Positions 52,885 to 61,690 of a stretch of DNA of 64,000 nt are shown one piece after another. Below the pieces are notes generated by a model, which ran no database searches, was not told the DNA's origin, and saw only the letters and a list, made by a program, of their open reading frames with translations. The DNA is from Alistipes sp. GTDB lineage: Bacteria > Bacteroidota > Bacteroidia > Bacteroidales > Rikenellaceae. The DNA lies in contig JAFQFV010000009.1 of assembly GCA_017398555.1 (NCBI GenBank), forward strand, positions 1-64,000. The letters are read 5' to 3'. The translations under genes and the position numbers were made by a program. The number at the start of each line of letters is the position of its first letter. Positions within the stretch are counted from its first letter, which is position 1.

Positions 52885-53943
52885 ATGAAGAGATTTTTGA
52901 TGATTTTAGTTACTCTCGCAATGGCAGTATCGTGTTGTGGACAGAGAGTTGCTATGCCGACAATGTTTGCGCACCGTGGTTGTTGGAGTAAGGCAGAGAG
53001 TGGCGAGTTTGACATTCCGGAGAATAGTATTGCGGCTGTAGCTATGGCTGCGCGTATGGGTTATGCGGGAATTGAGTGTGATGTTCGTTTGACAAAAGAT
53101 GGGAAAATGGTCATACTGCACGATAAGAAGATAAATCGAACACTTCGTCGTGCCTCGGACTATTCAAAGGTCGAAGAGCCTGTATATATTGCGGACCTTA
53201 CATTTGAGCAGGTTAGAAATGAGTATGTTATGGAGAGTACTAACCCACAGCTCAGAGTACCTATTCCGACTCTTGAGGAGTTACTTGCCGAGTGTAAGAG
53301 GGTTGGTATTATCCCGATGTTGCACAGCTCTGTTCCTCAGTCATACAGAGTGGCTCAGGAGATGTTTGGCGATGAGTGGATATGTTTTACCGCGGACTAT
53401 GAACTTTTGCCGCCGGTGCGAGAGTTTTCAAACTGCCTGATACTCTACTCGATAGATAAGGGGACAGCAGAGGAGGTTATCCCTTATCTTGAGAAGATAG
53501 GCGGTAAGTGTGGTGTGTCATCTATGAAATATAGGCTCTATACACCTGAGTTCTGTAAAACTCTTACAGCTGCCGGTTATCAGGTGCAGGCATCTATCTT
53601 TAAGAGTCCAAGAGAGGTTGTTGCACAGCGTAACGGCATAACCTATCAGCTTAGCGATTTTAGCATTATGCCATCTGGTAAGCCTTATGACAAGTGGTCC
53701 TCAAAGGGTGAGGGTAGCCATGAGTGGAGTGAGGGTGTAGAGTGCGGTGCAACGGTGGTAGAGATTGATTATTGTGGTACAATCGAGGTTGTGGTAAATG
53801 GCAATAGGAGATATACTCTCACGCGCGAAACTGCGGGTCGGGATATTATCGGAAATCGTCATTTTAATATTGCTCCTAAGGTCGCTGTCCGCCAAGTAGA
53901 TGGTACAATTTCACGAGTGAGGGCAAAGGTTTATAAGTATTAA
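52885..53943 (+). CDS. Glycerophosphodiester phosphodiesterase-like lipoprotein
   Basis: 352 residues from MKRFLMILVTLAMAVSCCGQ (a 30-bp longer frame overlaps the promoter). The lipobox is MAVSC. GDPD catalytic motifs are seen: MFAHRGCWSK, IPENSIAAVAMA, GIECDVRLTKDGKMVILHD. The later part is a typical GDPD barrel to about residue 260, followed by about 85 residues of beta-rich tail (VVEIDYCGTIEVVVNGNRRY). It likely hydrolyses deacylated phospholipids in the envelope. Confidence 0.9.
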   Translation: MKRFLMILVTLAMAVSCCGQRVAMPTMFAHRGCWSKAESGEFDIPENSIAAVAMAARMGYAGIECDVRLTKDGKMVILHDKKINRTLRRASDYSKVEEPVYIADLTFEQVRNEYVMESTNPQLRVPIPTLEELLAECKRVGIIPMLHSSVPQSYRVAQEMFGDEWICFTADYELLPPVREFSNCLILYSIDKGTAEEVIPYLEKIGGKCGVSSMKYRLYTPEFCKTLTAAGYQVQASIFKSPREVVAQRNGITYQLSDFSIMPSGKPYDKWSSKGEGSHEWSEGVECGATVVEIDYCGTIEVVVNGNRRYTLTRETAGRDIIGNRHFNIAPKVAVRQVDGTISRVRAKVYKY

Positions 53944-53944
53944 C

Positions 53945-53976
53945 AAAAAAGAGTAGCAAATTTGCTACTCTTTTTT
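53945..53976. terminator. Convergent terminator, GDPD gene / MFS gene
   Basis: A 32-bp perfect palindrome with core GAGTAGCA/TGCTACTC flanked by A6 and T6, between convergent genes. Confidence 0.92.
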
Positions 53977-53977
53977 G

Positions 53978-55237
53978 TTATGCCTTCTCAGGTTCGTGTT
54001 TGTACTTGAACACTATAGCGAAGAGTATTGCCACGACAAGTGCATAGGCTGCAAATATCATCCACGAGTCTGCCCAGCCCTCCATACGAGCTACACCGGT
54101 CGTATCACCTACGAAGTGGTTGATAACCTGCTGTGCGCAGAGAGTACCGATAGTGGCACCAATACCGTTTGTCATCATAATAAACAGGCCCTGTGCCGAT
54201 GAGCGGATATTACTATCTGTCTCCTTATCTACAAACAGAGAGCCGGAAACATTAAAGAAGTCGAACGCTACACCATAGACAATCATCGAGAGGAGGAACA
54301 TCCAGACCCCTGTGCCCGGATTACCAAGACCGAAGAGTCCGAAACGGAGTACCCACGCAACCATAGCCATCAGCATAACCTTCTTAATACCAAAGCGCTT
54401 GAGGCAGAATGGGATAAGCAGAATACAGAGTGTCTCGGATACCTGTGAGAGCGAGATAAGGATATTTGCGTGCTGCACACCGAAAGTATCTGCGTACTGA
54501 GCCACCTGACCAAAGTCAGAGATAAATGGGTTGGCAAAGCCGTTTGTAATCTGCAGAGATACGCCGAGCAGGATAGAGAAGATGAAGAACAGAGCCATCT
54601 TCTTCTGCTTAAAGAGGGCAAAGGCGTTAAGACCTAAAGCCTCAACAAGGCTCTTCTTCGCTGCGCTTTGGTTGGTAGGGCACTGAGGCATAGTGAAGGC
54701 GTACAGACCCAGAACAATACCCACAACAGCACTCTGGATAAACTGCCAAGCGGTTGATTGGAAACCCGACAAGTCGCAGCACCACATTGCGCAAATAAAA
54801 CCAACTGTACCCCACACGCGGATAGGAGGGAAGTGCTTAACGGTATCAAGGCCTGCCTGACCGAGGCTTGAGTATGCCACAGAGTTGCTAAGGCCGAGTG
54901 TCGGCATATAGAATGCAACGCTGAGCGAGTAGAGTGTAAAGAGTGGCGCAAACTCTACATTTGCCGCAGTAAGAGCGTAGTAGCCCGTTGCAATCATAAA
55001 TGTCGCGGCAAGCAGATGGCAGATACCCAGCAGCTTCTGTGCCTGAATCCAGCGATCGGCAACAATACCGATAAGTGCCGGCATAAAGAGCGATACGATA
55101 CCCTGCATAGCGTAGAAGATGCCGATATTCTCGGCAAGACCAATACCAAATAGGTAGGTACCCATAGATGTCAGGTACGATCCCCACACGGCGAACTGCA
55201 GGAAGTTCATAGCCGTTAAACGGAGTTTAATATTCAT
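53978..55237 (-). CDS. MFS transporter, nucleoside:proton symporter-like
   Basis: 419 residues with twelve predicted membrane segments. Family-like features: MNIKLRLTAMNFLQFAVWGS at the N terminus, GYLPxxxG-type LIGIVADRWIQAQKLLG loop 2-3, RVWGTVGFICAMW (TM5), a long central loop, and VYGVAFDFFNVSGSLFVDKE near TM10, all shared with the NupG/XapB group. Probably imports nucleosides with protons. Monocistronic, convergent with the GDPD gene. Confidence 0.88.
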   Translation of the reverse strand: MNIKLRLTAMNFLQFAVWGSYLTSMGTYLFGIGLAENIGIFYAMQGIVSLFMPALIGIVADRWIQAQKLLGICHLLAATFMIATGYYALTAANVEFAPLFTLYSLSVAFYMPTLGLSNSVAYSSLGQAGLDTVKHFPPIRVWGTVGFICAMWCCDLSGFQSTAWQFIQSAVVGIVLGLYAFTMPQCPTNQSAAKKSLVEALGLNAFALFKQKKMALFFIFSILLGVSLQITNGFANPFISDFGQVAQYADTFGVQHANILISLSQVSETLCILLIPFCLKRFGIKKVMLMAMVAWVLRFGLFGLGNPGTGVWMFLLSMIVYGVAFDFFNVSGSLFVDKETDSNIRSSAQGLFIMMTNGIGATIGTLCAQQVINHFVGDTTGVARMEGWADSWMIFAAYALVVAILFAIVFKYKHEPEKA

Positions 55238-55278
55238 AGTTTTTATGCTTAAATTGCCTTCTAACGAAGAATTTCTAA

Positions 55279-55337
55279 CAAAAATAGCACTTTTTTGCGA
55301 AAAAACTTTGAAAAAGAAAAAAAATGTTATACTTTTG
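55279..55337. promoter_or_regulatory. Divergent promoters, MFS gene / tRNA-Gln
   Basis: Plus strand: TTTG (55307-55310), 19 bp, TACTTTTG (55330-55337), 10 bp before the tRNA. Minus strand: TATTTTTG (55279-55286) for the MFS gene, with no clear -33. The -7 boxes are 43 bp apart, so both -33 windows fall on the same place. Confidence 0.75.
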
Positions 55338-55347
55338 CACTCGCAAT

Positions 55348-55418
55348 TGGGCTATGGTGTAATGGTAACACTACAGATTCTGGTCCTGTCATTCTAGGTT
55401 CGAATCCTGGTAGCCCAA
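55348..55418 (+). tRNA. tRNA-Gln (anticodon CUG)
   Basis: 71 nt: acceptor TGGGCTA/TAGCCCA, D-arm GGTGTAATGGTAACAC, anticodon stem ACAGA/CCTGT (with an A-C mismatch at the last pair) around TTCTGGT (anticodon CUG), T-arm TAGGTTCGAATCCTG. No CCA in DNA (ACT follows). Its 3' end is repeated twice downstream. Confidence 0.93.
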
Positions 55419-55426
55419 CTCAGAAA

Positions 55427-55466
55427 ATGTTGATGACCCCTGCTTTTCAGCAGAGGTCATCAACAT
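55427..55466. repeat. Long hairpin after tRNA-Gln
   Basis: ATGTTGATGACC (55427-55438) and GGTCATCAACAT (55455-55466) are perfect arms with an inner CTGC/GCAG helix. No T run, so termination is not evident; possibly an RNA processing site or part of the repeated unit that begins at 55458. Confidence 0.6.
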
Positions 55467-55532
55467 TCTCTGCAAATGTCAGCGGTGCCCCAGGATGGCG
55501 ACACCGCAGGTGTTGCAATCCTGGTAGCCCAA
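55458..55532 (+). repeat. 75-bp repeat ending in tRNA-Gln 3' sequence, copy 1
   Basis: Shares 69 of 75 positions with 55656-55730. The last 18 bases, AATCCTGGTAGCCCAA plus flanks, equal the T-arm/acceptor 3' end of tRNA-Gln. Non-coding. Confidence 0.85.
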
Positions 55533-55571
55533 CTAAAAAAGGAGATGTGAAAACATCTCCTTTTTTTAGTT
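55531..55571 (+). terminator. Terminator downstream of tRNA-Gln
   Basis: GGAGATGT-GAAA-ACATCTCC flanked by A6 and T7 (AACTAAAAAA / TTTTTTTAGTT), about 120 bp after the tRNA. It probably ends the tRNA transcript. Confidence 0.85.
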
Positions 55572-55655
55572 GGTTTGTGTTACCTATCCCCCAAACCCCC
55601 TTTCTGTAAAGGGGGCTTATTTGGTGCAAGGATGTGCCTTGTAGGCTATTGTAGC
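55572..55655. other. Spacer between the two tRNA-Gln 3'-end repeats
   Basis: Contains the hairpin CCCCCTTT-CTGT-AAAGGGGG (about 55596-55615). No gene. Confidence 0.6.
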
Positions 55656-55730
55656 CATCAACATTCGCTGCAAATGTCAGCGGCGCCCCGGGATGGCGAC
55701 ACCGTAGGTGTTGCAATTCCGGTAGCCCAA
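55656..55730 (+). repeat. 75-bp repeat ending in tRNA-Gln 3' sequence, copy 2
   Basis: Second copy; the tRNA-like end reads AATTCCGGTAGCCCAA. Any frame read through both copies would give repeated peptides but lacks coding character. Confidence 0.85.
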
Positions 55731-55770
55731 AAATAGAATAAGGCGGTAAATCTACCGCCTTATCTATTTA
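55731..55770 (-). terminator. Terminator of aqpZ
   Basis: ATAAGGCGGTA (55738-55748) pairs perfectly with TACCGCCTTAT (55753-55763) and is extended by AAATAG/CTATTT, just past the aqpZ stop on the minus strand. Confidence 0.85.
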
Positions 55771-55780
55771 ATTGCAACGA

Positions 55781-56446
55781 TTACTTCTTGCAGTTGCACT
55801 CGCAAGTGATACCCTTCCAAACAAGAGCGGCGAGAGCTGCACCGGCGAATGGGCCAACGATGAAGATCCAGAGGTCTGCAAGAGCCTTACCACCTGCAAG
55901 GACTGCAGGGCCGATAGAGCGTGCAGGGTTTACAGATGTGCCTGTATAGTGGATACATACAAGGTGTACAAGGATAAGTGTCAGACCGATAGCAAGACCG
56001 GCCAGATTACCTGCACCCTTCTCTGCGTCGGTAGTACCGAGGACAACCAGAACAAAGACGAATGTAAAGACAATCTCTGCAACTACGGCTGCGCAAGTTG
56101 TGATATTTGGCTGGATAGCGTTTGCGCCCAGACCTGACTCAGGTGCAAGTGCCATAAGGATACCTGCGCCGATAAATGCGCCGATAACCTGGAAGAGCAT
56201 ATACATTAGGGCATCTTTACCGCTCATTCGTTTTGAGAGCCATACACCGAGGGTGATTGCCGGGTTGATATGGCAACCAGAGATGCCGCCAATAGTATAA
56301 GCCATACCTACAACAGCCAAACCAAAGGCGATAGCAGTACCCACTACAGAGGCTGTATCGACACCACAACTAAGGCTTACGGCAGTACCGCAACCCATCA
56401 ATACCAGAACCATAGTTCCGACCATTTCTGCTAAATACTTTTTCAT
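55781..56446 (-). CDS. aqpZ: Aquaporin Z-type water channel
   Basis: 221 residues from MKKYLAEMVGTMVLVLMGCG (a further upstream ATG adds an unconserved end). Six membrane segments and both NPA boxes: GCHINPAITLG and TGTSVNPARSIGPAVL. The selectivity filter is of water-channel type: Phe in AIAFGLAV, His in LVHLV, Thr and the Arg after the second NPA. The C-terminal CECNCKK contains three cysteines. It allows water flow across the inner membrane. Confidence 0.95.
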   Translation of the reverse strand: MKKYLAEMVGTMVLVLMGCGTAVSLSCGVDTASVVGTAIAFGLAVVGMAYTIGGISGCHINPAITLGVWLSKRMSGKDALMYMLFQVIGAFIGAGILMALAPESGLGANAIQPNITTCAAVVAEIVFTFVFVLVVLGTTDAEKGAGNLAGLAIGLTLILVHLVCIHYTGTSVNPARSIGPAVLAGGKALADLWIFIVGPFAGAALAALVWKGITCECNCKK

Positions 56447-56564
56447 AATTTGATAAAGTTTTAAGGTTTTACAATGTAAATATACACTTTTTTTAGGAGA
56501 TTTTCGCAAAATATCTCAAAAAAATGAATTTATCCCAAAATGGAGAGGTATTGCGAGAAAAAGA

Positions 56565-56592
56565 AAAGGGTCTGCGATTTGCAGACCCTTTA
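56565..56592 (-). terminator. Hairpin downstream of the OmpA/TPR lipoprotein gene
   Basis: AAGGGTCTGC-GATTT-GCAGACCCTT (about 56566-56590) flanked by AT-rich sequence, about 75 bp past the stop of the minus-strand gene. Confidence 0.75.
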
Positions 56593-56664
56593 TATATAAG
56601 AGGTATGGCCTATAGCTCACAATTCGTTCTCCACGAACTATCAGCCCCTCGGGCCCTCCCTCAA

Positions 56665-58389
56665 TTAACGAAGTGCAGCGAGGTTTACATCCTTAGCAGC
56701 CTTCTTTGCAAGAGAAGCATCCTTAGAGATTGCAGTCTGAAGTGCAGCCTTAGCAGCCTCTACGTTACCCTCCTTAGCAGCGATAACTGCACGCAGATAG
56801 TCAGCCTTTGCGCTCTCGTCGTTAGCGATGCTGTTCTTAGCAGCAGCGAGGTTACCCTCCTGAACCTGTACGATAGCAGCGTTGTAGCCCTCGAGGTTCT
56901 TGCTTGCAGCAGCGTACTCACCCTTTGCAGCAGCAGCGAGTGCCTGTACCTCAGCGTTTGCACCCTGAGCGTAAGCAGCAGCCTTGTCAGTCTCACCCAT
57001 TGCAAGGTAAACAAGAGCGTAGTTGTCGTTGAGCTCCTCAGACTTGCTACCAGCCTTAGCAGCCTTATCCAAAGCCTTGAGTGCACCGTCGAAGTCACCC
57101 TGCTTAGCGAGAGTGATAGCGAGGTTGTTGTAAGCGCGAGCGTCGTTGTAAGTCTCAGCAGCAGTCTTGAGTGCTACCTCAGCAACCTCTGGCTGAGCCT
57201 CAGCGATGTGGAGAAGCTCCTCGAGGCTGAGCTCTGAAGCACGGCCCTCCTTAATAAGAGCAACCATCTCAGCGTCAGTCTTACCTGTAAGGTCGATAGT
57301 ATTTACGATCTGAGCGCGACGGAGCTGTGGAAGAACGTCAGTCTTGAGTGCACCGAATACAGATGCAAGGTTCTTAATCTCCTTCTCACGCTCTGCAGAA
57401 GAGGTGTACATGCTAAGAACCTGGAGGATAAGATCCTTATCCTGGATGTCAGAAGCAGCTACAGCAGCCTTGAAACCATCCCAGTCCTCACCATAAGCAG
57501 CAGCGTCGATGTTAAGACCAGTCTCAGCAAGAAGCTTCTGAACTGCCTTAAGACCGCTCTGGCTACGCTTGTCAGAGAGCTTGTCATTGAACTTCTCAGG
57601 ACCATCTGGAGAAGCATAACCCTTTACATATACGCTCTGTGCAGCGCGGTCGTTGTTAAGGTAACCCTCAACAGACTCCTTGAGTGCAGCAACCTCCTCA
57701 GTCTCTGTTGCCTTCTTTGAAAGAACAGAAGAGTTGATCTTATAAACGAGGTCAGCAGTAACTACAGAAGTGGTTACGTTCTTGTAGTTGTTCTGCTCAG
57801 TAGCCATTGCAGATGCGAAGTCGATATCCTTCTGCAGAACGTTAAGACCTACAGCAACCTTACGACCGCACTCGCTCTTAAGAGCATAAGCAGCCTCATC
57901 GTCCTTAGCTACAACTGCGAGCTGCTCCTCAGTAAGGATAGCACCGTTGTTTGCGTTGATAAGGGTGAACTCCTTACACTTACCGCTCTTACACTTAACC
58001 TCAACGAGCAACTTGAGCTCGCAAGCGTCCATAGCTGGCTGGTAATCAAACTCGATGTGACGGTTGATGCTCATAGTCTCGCCAGAAGTTACAACCATAC
58101 CGTTTGCCTCAACCTTCTCACCCTGGAGGAGGATAGTCTCACCTGCTACAGCACCGCCCTCGAAGAAGAGAACAGGAGTAACCTTAAGAGCAGCCTTCTT
58201 GTTGAAGTAATCTGCAGGAATAGATGCATAAAGATCAGCAGCGATCTTGCCATTGTTGAGAACAAGAACCTCAGGGGTACAAGTTACCACGATAGCATCT
58301 GGGTTCTTAGCCATCTTCTTAAAGCAATCGCAGCTCGACAAAGTGAAAGCAGCAGCCAACACAACTGTCAAAGTCAAAATTTTCTTCAT
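56665..58389 (-). CDS. Lipoprotein with OmpA-like and TPR regions
   Basis: 574 residues. Lipobox cysteine C20 (LAAAFTLSSCDCFKKM). The middle part (about 220-300) resembles an OmpA C-like peptidoglycan-binding fold (LVYKINSSVLSKKATETEEV; VYVKGYASPDGPEKFNDKLS, DKRSQSGLKAVQKLL). The C-terminal 200 residues are Ala-rich tetratricopeptide-like helices (DARAYNNLAITLAKQGDFDG; ALKALDKAAKAGSKS). It probably anchors the outer membrane or scaffolds an envelope complex. Exact function unknown; monocistronic. Confidence 0.85.
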   Translation of the reverse strand: MKKILTLTVVLAAAFTLSSCDCFKKMAKNPDAIVVTCTPEVLVLNNGKIAADLYASIPADYFNKKAALKVTPVLFFEGGAVAGETILLQGEKVEANGMVVTSGETMSINRHIEFDYQPAMDACELKLLVEVKCKSGKCKEFTLINANNGAILTEEQLAVVAKDDEAAYALKSECGRKVAVGLNVLQKDIDFASAMATEQNNYKNVTTSVVTADLVYKINSSVLSKKATETEEVAALKESVEGYLNNDRAAQSVYVKGYASPDGPEKFNDKLSDKRSQSGLKAVQKLLAETGLNIDAAAYGEDWDGFKAAVAASDIQDKDLILQVLSMYTSSAEREKEIKNLASVFGALKTDVLPQLRRAQIVNTIDLTGKTDAEMVALIKEGRASELSLEELLHIAEAQPEVAEVALKTAAETYNDARAYNNLAITLAKQGDFDGALKALDKAAKAGSKSEELNDNYALVYLAMGETDKAAAYAQGANAEVQALAAAAKGEYAAASKNLEGYNAAIVQVQEGNLAAAKNSIANDESAKADYLRAVIAAKEGNVEAAKAALQTAISKDASLAKKAAKDVNLAALR

Positions 58390-58448
58390 AATGCTAAAAA
58401 ATATTTAATTAAACCAAGTTATTTTTTGTTACACACACTTTCTTCTCG

Positions 58449-58478
58449 CAAAAATAACACATATTTTTGAATCCGCAA
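58449..58478 (-). promoter_or_regulatory. Promoter of the OmpA/TPR lipoprotein gene
   Basis: On the minus strand TTG (58476-58478), 19 bp, TATTTTTG (58449-58456), about 55 bp before the start. Confidence 0.55.
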
Positions 58479-58564
58479 CATAAAAAACTAAAATAGTGGA
58501 GATTTTTGTTAATATTTCATATTAAAAACCTCTTTTTTTGTGGTCAATGGCTACAAATGGACAT

Positions 58565-59692
58565 TTATACTAACCTTTTGACAACTGTCTGCGGAGTGAG
58601 TCGCATATTCTCCAAATCGACTCCGTCGATGTTGATTACTCCGCGAGGTTTTATGCCGAGGGCTTGAGCTCCGCCAAAAGTAGCCCATCTGAGCAGCTCC
58701 TCAAGCGGGATATTTTCAAAGCATTTAAGCTCCTCAAGGATAGAGAGGGAGTGGTTGGATGCGAGCGAGTCGGTACCTATGCAGATATTGAGGTGGTTAC
58801 GGCGCAGTAGATGCACAACATCTGGCACAACTCCCGATATAAAGCGGTTGGAACGCGGACAGAGTACCCAATAGACAGGTGCGGAGAAGTGGCTCATAAT
58901 CAGGTCGATATCCTCTTGCGTTACGAAGCAGTTGTGAACTAAAATTACACTTCTCTCTGCCGGAATACTCTCAACAATGCGACGGGCAGGAGAACCGAAA
59001 TGGAGAAAATCGCACTCAAAACCGACAGTCGAATACCACTCGGCAAGGGAGCCCTTCCCTTCAAAAAGCAGCTCTTCGGCCTCGGACTCCTTGAAGTGGA
59101 TGGAGAGTGGAGCTGATGAGTGGCGGCAGACCTTGGCAAAATCGTTGCTCTGTACAGAATAGACAGAGTGTGGTGTAAGAGTGGTATTTGGATTGATAGT
59201 CAGTGATTTACACTGCTCGATATTACTCGTTTTAAGACCAAAGACCTCGGCAAAAGAGTGGTATTCTATTTGACTTTGAGCCTTGATAGCAAAAGAGCTG
59301 TTGTCATTGACAATGTCGGCGACGGCATTGATACCCTCGTCCCACATATTACTATCGGCATCCAATAGAGCTTTGGTGCGTTGCTCAGGGGTGAAATTAT
59401 CTCTCACTTTAGCTATAGATGCAGCAAAGCCGCCATGACCACAACCCTCGGCAATAGCACCTTTGAGATATGATAACTCGCTGTGGCAGTGCGCATTGAC
59501 AAAGCCCGGACAGATAATGCCGGGGTAGAACTCCACCAAAGAGGTCGCATCCAGATTGCTGTCATACCTCTCTAAATGAAGTATCTCTCCACTTACTGCA
59601 TCGACAGTAATCAGCGGATTGCTATAAAACCCTTGTGGTGTCAGCAGATAGTGCGAGGCTATCTTTCTGAGATGAGAAGAAGGCATCGTCAA
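58565..59692 (-). CDS. Amidohydrolase, cytosine-deaminase/SAH-deaminase type
   Basis: 375 residues (start MTMPSSHLRKIASHYLLTPQ, or two codons later). Metal ligands: GFVNAHCHSELS (HxH), the catalytic HFKESEAEELLF, VHNCF and the acid GTDSLASN. The arrangement fits adenosine/SAH/aminofutalosine deaminase relatives, though the substrate is unclear. Its start lies inside the DUF4296 gene (65-71 bp overlap), and no alternative start is available, indicating tight translational coupling. Confidence 0.85.
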   Translation of the reverse strand: MTMPSSHLRKIASHYLLTPQGFYSNPLITVDAVSGEILHLERYDSNLDATSLVEFYPGIICPGFVNAHCHSELSYLKGAIAEGCGHGGFAASIAKVRDNFTPEQRTKALLDADSNMWDEGINAVADIVNDNSSFAIKAQSQIEYHSFAEVFGLKTSNIEQCKSLTINPNTTLTPHSVYSVQSNDFAKVCRHSSAPLSIHFKESEAEELLFEGKGSLAEWYSTVGFECDFLHFGSPARRIVESIPAERSVILVHNCFVTQEDIDLIMSHFSAPVYWVLCPRSNRFISGVVPDVVHLLRRNHLNICIGTDSLASNHSLSILEELKCFENIPLEELLRWATFGGAQALGIKPRGVINIDGVDLENMRLTPQTVVKRLV

Positions 59693-60506
59693 AAATCTTT
59701 AGGTCGATATATCTCTTGAATAGCGAATCTATAGCCAAATCTGCATCAGGGGTATAGAGAATCTCCAAATCCGTTACCGTAAGTTTCGGACTGCCAACCT
59801 TATAACGCGCATCGGCAGGCTTTGCGAAGGTGATAACCAATCGGCATGCAGCAGTGTCGGTTGTAATGGTTCGGCGGATGCTCTCCTCCTTGCGCAGATT
59901 GTAGGAGTAGCTGTTGCGGTGGCTACCACTATTTGTCTCGACATGCAACGCACCTCGCAGAATATTTTCATCGTTGTTGATGTTACTGCTCTTCTTTCGC
60001 CTCTTCTTCGGCTCCGGCTTCTCATACGTATATTTATAACGCACGGAGTATGAGCCAGGCTGAAGTGGCTCGACAACAAGTTGCAACTTTGTCGTATCGG
60101 CTTTAGTTTTGAACTCTATAAGTGAGTCACGACGTACAGTGCGCTTAAAGGTGCGGATGGCTACATTTTTGATGGTATCAAGGATAACCACCTTCTTTTC
60201 ATATATTGTCGCTATATCGGCAATCTGAGTCTCGGCATCCTTGAGTACTCGACCAAGCTGTGCACTCTTTCTGCGGGAGAAGTTACCGATAGTATATCTA
60301 AGGTCTTCAGGGGTATATCCGTAGCGATCCAATATAGGCTCATAGACCTGTATTGAGTCCAAGTTCATGTAGTTGATGCCCAAGTATGCGTTGGTGATAT
60401 ATGCATCGCGGAAGATGAGGGCAAGGGTCTTGTCATCAATCTCCTTACGACGGGAGCAACCTATAATAGATAGGGCTACCAGCGTGCAAATCAGTAGTCG
60501 TTTCAT
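59622..60506 (-). CDS. DUF4296 lipoprotein
   Basis: 294 residues from MKRLLICTLVALSIIGCSRR (an ATG 45 bp upstream lies inside the permease gene). Lipobox SIIGC. The N-terminal domain (LALIFRDAYITNAYLGINYM, DSIQVYEPILDRYGYTPEDL) is DUF4296, a helical domain common in Bacteroidetes; the remaining 190 residues are charged. It overlaps the permease stop by 4 bp (ATGA) and the amidohydrolase start by 65-71 bp. Function unknown. Confidence 0.85.
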   Translation of the reverse strand: MKRLLICTLVALSIIGCSRRKEIDDKTLALIFRDAYITNAYLGINYMNLDSIQVYEPILDRYGYTPEDLRYTIGNFSRRKSAQLGRVLKDAETQIADIATIYEKKVVILDTIKNVAIRTFKRTVRRDSLIEFKTKADTTKLQLVVEPLQPGSYSVRYKYTYEKPEPKKRRKKSSNINNDENILRGALHVETNSGSHRNSYSYNLRKEESIRRTITTDTAACRLVITFAKPADARYKVGSPKLTVTDLEILYTPDADLAIDSLFKRYIDLKIFDDAFFSSQKDSLALSADTTRVL

Positions 60507-61675
60507 CGTTTTTTTATCATTGTATTTGCCGCAATCTGCGAAACGCTCCACGCAATGGCGACAAAAGTTATAAATATTGCAACTATATCGGTTAGGTGTA
60601 ACTCCACAGGATAGCTATCGACAAGGAAAGAGGCCGAAGGCAGAGAGATAACACCAAAGAACTGCTGTATCAGCACCACAATAATACCTATCGTAAGGCC
60701 TACAGCGCCGCCAATGCCCGAAATGAGCAACCCCTCTCGCACAAATATCCCTCGAATAAAGCCCCTGTCGGCACCCATCGAGAGTAGTGTCTGCTGCTGG
60801 TCGCGCTTCTCGACAATGAGCATAATCACCGTGCCGATAATCGAGAGCGAGGCAATAAGTAATACAAGCAGAGCTACAAAGAATACAGCCCACTTCTCGT
60901 AACGCATAATTTGGTAGAAGGCGGCATTCTTCTCGGCTCGGGTAGTTATCTTAACATCCTCAGCAAGAGCTGTTTGCAGTCGTGCTTTGACCTTCTCGGC
61001 ACTATCTGTGCAGCTGAGGTATATCTTTGTCTTATCCTCGCCAAAGAGCTTTTCGGCAATATGCAACGGGGTAGTCATAGCCCCCTTTGTCTGCTGTGAG
61101 CTCTGTAGAATACCTGCCACGGCGACCCTTTCGCTCTTAATGCCGCTAAATGGCAATATCGAGCCTATCGGGCTGCCGGCAATGGCATAAAGAGTGATAT
61201 TTGTGCCGGCGGTGGTGTATATTGAGAGCAGTTGCGCAACATCGCGTGTTATCAAGGCGCGGCTACTCTCTCCTACCATAAGCTCTGATGAGCCTTGGCT
61301 GATAGAGCCGCTTATCGGCAGCACATCAAAGTAGTTTTCATCCACTCCGCGCACAGCAACTGCAACCTCTCGCTTCTCGTAACGAGCCAATGCCTGCCCC
61401 TCGATGACAAAACTTGCAGCCTTAACGCCCTCTACCTCAAGAATTTGCTGACGCAGGCTCTCTGACGGCTCCTCGATACGGCTAATCTCAATATCGGCAT
61501 CGGTTGTTGCGTACATTCGCTTGATGAGCGAGTCGAAACCGTTGAATACGGAGAGTAGTATAACCATCGCCGCTACTGGTATTGCCACAGATACAAGGCT
61601 CACCCCCGCGATGATATTTATCACCGAGTGAGAGGAGCGCGAAAAGAGATATCTGCGAGCAAAAAACCACTGCAT
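60503..61675 (-). CDS. LolC/E-like FtsX-family ABC permease
   Basis: 390 residues. One N-terminal membrane helix (NIIAGVSLVSVAIPVAAMVI), a large periplasmic domain (about 50-250), and three C-terminal helices (WAVFFVALLVLLIASLSIIG; GIGGAVGLTIGIIVVLIQ; LTDIVAIFITFVAIAWSVS), the layout of LolC/LolE/MacB permeases. N-terminal start FFARRYLFSRSSHSVINII is typical of LolC/E. Its ATPase partner is not adjacent. Likely releases lipoproteins to the outer membrane. Confidence 0.88.
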   Translation of the reverse strand: MQWFFARRYLFSRSSHSVINIIAGVSLVSVAIPVAAMVILLSVFNGFDSLIKRMYATTDADIEISRIEEPSESLRQQILEVEGVKAASFVIEGQALARYEKREVAVAVRGVDENYFDVLPISGSISQGSSELMVGESSRALITRDVAQLLSIYTTAGTNITLYAIAGSPIGSILPFSGIKSERVAVAGILQSSQQTKGAMTTPLHIAEKLFGEDKTKIYLSCTDSAEKVKARLQTALAEDVKITTRAEKNAAFYQIMRYEKWAVFFVALLVLLIASLSIIGTVIMLIVEKRDQQQTLLSMGADRGFIRGIFVREGLLISGIGGAVGLTIGIIVVLIQQFFGVISLPSASFLVDSYPVELHLTDIVAIFITFVAIAWSVSQIAANTMIKKR

Positions 61676-61690
61676 AGCTCTAACGGTCTG

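Noticed and set aside
42258..53976. The similar GAGTAGCA stems after waaA and the GDPD gene as a repeat family
   Set aside because: Short terminator stems with A/T flanks recur by chance and by functional constraint; the similarity does not extend into flanking DNA.
55447..55716. 89-codon frame with a repeated LRCRHPGAPLTFA peptide
   Set aside because: It is the translation of the two 75-bp DNA repeats across a terminator; no coding signal.
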